18,233 bases of DNA from Chitinophagaceae bacterium (GTDB lineage: Bacteria; Bacteroidota; Bacteroidia; Chitinophagales; Chitinophagaceae): assembly GCA_014379785.1 (NCBI GenBank), contig JACMLD010000377.1, positions 1-18,233 of the forward strand, read 5' to 3'. The position numbers and the translations under genes are program-made. The notes beneath the pieces were generated by a model. The model saw nothing but the letters and a program-made list of their open reading frames with translations, was not told the DNA's origin and ran no database searches. How positions within the stretch are numbered: position 1 is the stretch's first letter; each line of letters opens with the position of its first letter. Below are positions 17,199 through 18,233 of the stretch, piece after piece.

Positions 17199-17230
17199 AG
17201 TAATAAAAAATATATAAATGTTTTATTACT
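17199..17230. repeat. Perfect 10-bp inverted repeat, candidate operator
   Basis: AGTAATAAAA (17199-17208) and TTTTATTACT (17221-17230) are exact reverse complements across a 12-bp spacer. The repeat lies about 40 bp upstream of nirB in the divergent region. It could bind a dimeric regulator, such as the Crp/Fnr protein encoded nearby, or fold in the nirB leader. The arms are AT-rich, which raises the odds of chance. Confidence 0.45.
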
Positions 17231-17300
17231 TAAGATGGCAAATTATCGATAGAAAATATTTTATATGTGATAAATATAAGATCAAAAACAATAAAATCGG

Positions 17301-17308
17301 TAAGTTTG
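17301..17308 (+). promoter_or_regulatory. -7 promoter box for the SUMT gene
   Basis: TAAGTTTG matches TAnnTTTG at every fixed base. It supports a start at 17342 over the earlier in-frame ATG at 17267, because the latter lies upstream of the box. No convincing -33 element is visible. Confidence 0.5.
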
Positions 17309-17341
17309 AGCCAAAATATATTACATATATCTAATAATAAT

Positions 17342-18124
17342 ATGAATAAACGAACTCTTTTTTTGGTCGGTGCCGGTCCGGGAGACCCCGAACTCATCAC
17401 GCTCAAGGCAATCAATGTCCTCAAAAAAGCCGATGTTGTCCTCTATGATGCCCTCGCTAATACGGACCTGCTGGATTATGCCGTCAACGCCAGTCAAAAA
17501 ACATTTGTCGGCAAGCGCTATGGCTGCCATGCGATGAGCCAGGATGCAATCAACCTGCTGATTATCGAATCTTCTCTTCGGTGTAATAATATAGTGCGGT
17601 TGAAAGGCGGAGATCCATTTGTTTTTGGTCGCGCCCAGGAAGAAATAGATGCTGCCAGGCAGGCAGGCATGAAAGTGGAGGTGGTGCCCGGCATATCAAG
17701 TGCCTTGGCCGTTCCCGCATCACAGCTCATTCCACTTACCTGTCGCGGAATCAACGAAAGTTTTTGGGTAGTCACGGGCACCACCCGCTCAGGTGAAATA
17801 TCGGAAGACATCAAACTCGCTGCACAATCCACAGCCACAGTGGTTATCCTGATGGCCATGAGCAAGCTGGAGACCATTGCCGAAATATTCATGCAGTACG
17901 GAAAAAAAGAAACACCGGCGGCAATCATTCAGAATGGCACAAGACCGGATATGAAAATGGTGACAGGCCAGGTTAAAGACATTTACTACCGCGCAAAACA
18001 TGCCGGGCTCGACAATCCCGCAATAATAATGATAGGAGATGTGGTGAGCATCAACCAGGTGCACAGGGATGCTGGTGCTTTTCCTATCTTTAATTCGTAT
18101 GAAGCTAATAAAAGAGGAATGTGA
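17342..18124 (+). CDS. cobA: Uroporphyrinogen-III C-methyltransferase (SUMT)
   Basis: This 260-residue protein uses the ATG at 17342, directly before the conserved N-terminal strand. The SUMT hallmarks are present: Gly-Ala-Gly-Pro-Gly-Asp-Pro-Glu-Leu at 10-18, Gly-Lys-Arg with His63 and Gln67, Lys-Gly-Gly-Asp-Pro-Phe-Val-Phe-Gly-Arg at 88-97, and Val-Val-Pro-Gly-Ile-Ser-Ser-Ala at 114-121. It transfers two methyl groups from S-adenosylmethionine to uroporphyrinogen III, giving precorrin-2, the precursor of siroheme. It is a single-domain enzyme without the CysG oxidase/chelatase part, so that activity must be encoded elsewhere. Divergent placement next to nirB fits siroheme supply. The next gene starts inside its 3' end. 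Confidence 0.93.
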   Translation: MNKRTLFLVGAGPGDPELITLKAINVLKKADVVLYDALANTDLLDYAVNASQKTFVGKRYGCHAMSQDAINLLIIESSLRCNNIVRLKGGDPFVFGRAQEEIDAARQAGMKVEVVPGISSALAVPASQLIPLTCRGINESFWVVTGTTRSGEISEDIKLAAQSTATVVILMAMSKLETIAEIFMQYGKKETPAAIIQNGTRPDMKMVTGQVKDIYYRAKHAGLDNPAIIMIGDVVSINQVHRDAGAFPIFNSYEANKRGM

Positions 18125-18233
18125 CACGAGCCGAACATTTATATATCAGCATTGCCTGAGAGAGTGGTGGCCGGCCATTGATTCAAACCGCAAAATTTAC
18201 CAGTTTAAAAAAGGTGAGAAAATTTTTGCCGAA
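18099..18233 (+). CDS. Crp/Fnr-family regulator, N-terminal fragment (cut by window end)
   Basis: From ATG at 18099 the frame stays open for 45 codons to the window edge. It starts 26 bp before the SUMT gene ends, in another frame, so the two are probably translationally coupled. The visible part has Cys8 and Cys19, a Trp-Trp-Pro-Ala-Ile-Asp-Ser-Asn-Arg segment, and then Phe-Lys-Lys-Gly-Glu-Lys-Ile-Phe-Ala-Glu. That last segment is the typical first strand pair of the cyclic-nucleotide-binding fold in Crp/Fnr regulators. The two cysteines do not have Fnr iron-sulfur spacing. It could regulate the divergent nitrite genes (inference). The DNA-binding domain lies outside the window. Confidence 0.7.
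   Translation, partial: MKLIKEECDTSRTFIYQHCLREWWPAIDSNRKIYQFKKGEKIFAE

Larger units (their letters stand above)
17162..17341. promoter_or_regulatory. AT-rich divergent regulatory region between nirB and the SUMT gene
   Basis: These 180 bp hold the control region for both transcripts. TAAGTTTG at 17301-17308 exactly matches the Bacteroidota -7 consensus and lies 33 bp before the SUMT start, without a clear -33 TTG. A perfect 10-bp inverted repeat lies at 17199-17230, and a weaker one (ATATTTTAT against ATAAATAT) at 17256-17277. I found no exact -7 match for nirB. Confidence 0.6.

Noticed and set aside
17268..17284. TGAT-N9-ATCA considered as an Fnr site
   Set aside because: The Fnr consensus has a 4-bp spacer. 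With a 9-bp spacer in AT-rich DNA this match is likely chance.
17267..17341. Upstream ATG at 17267 as the SUMT start
   Set aside because: The extra 25 residues lack family similarity, and the -7 box at 17301-17308 would lie inside the coding region.

Overview
The window reads as chromosomal DNA of a Bacteroidota bacterium, perhaps a member of Chitinophagales or a relative (lineage below phylum is inference). Supporting signs are AT-rich leaders without clear Shine-Dalgarno sequences, two upstream boxes matching the Bacteroidota -7 consensus TAnnTTTG, and protein families typical of that phylum (CIS tape-measure family, eCIS-type DUF4157 proteins, an alginate-export barrel next to nitrite genes). 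No RNA genes, CRISPR arrays, insertion sequences or integrases were seen, and no gene-free stretch exceeds 300 bases.

Region 1 (1-11003, + strand) is the 3' end of an extracellular contractile injection system (eCIS) operon. It holds the C-terminus of a tape-measure-type protein, a 2208-residue multidomain protein with two eCIS-core (DUF4157) domains, a beta-propeller-like protein, a ParA-type ATPase, a small eCIS-core protein, and the AAA+ ATPase usual in eCIS loci. Gaps are 12 bp or less and two junctions are ATGA overlaps, so the block is probably one transcript. The giant protein is the most unusual item. It has an N-terminal motif shared with the small eCIS-core protein, a first HEXXH core, an HNH-nuclease-like motif, a long beta-repeat region, a second HEXXH core, a candidate caspase-like His/Cys pair, and a C-terminal SH3b-like domain. 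It looks like a delivered cargo or toxin assembled from two core-plus-effector modules.

Region 2 (11019-11952) is a short spacer region. It holds a minus-strand PHA-system (PF09650-like) small protein and a divergent, lidless 172-residue AAA+ paralogue of the eCIS ATPase with its own -7 box.

Region 3 (11956-18233) is a nitrite uptake and reduction module. On the minus strand lie nirB, nirD, a formate/nitrite-family channel and an alginate-export-type outer-membrane barrel. Divergently, on the + strand, lie a SUMT gene (siroheme precursor synthesis, needed by NirB) and the overlapping start of a Crp/Fnr-family regulator cut by the window end. Together they would take nitrite across the outer and inner membranes, reduce it to ammonium, supply siroheme and regulate the process. 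The 180-bp divergent intergenic region carries a perfect 10-bp inverted repeat that is a candidate operator.
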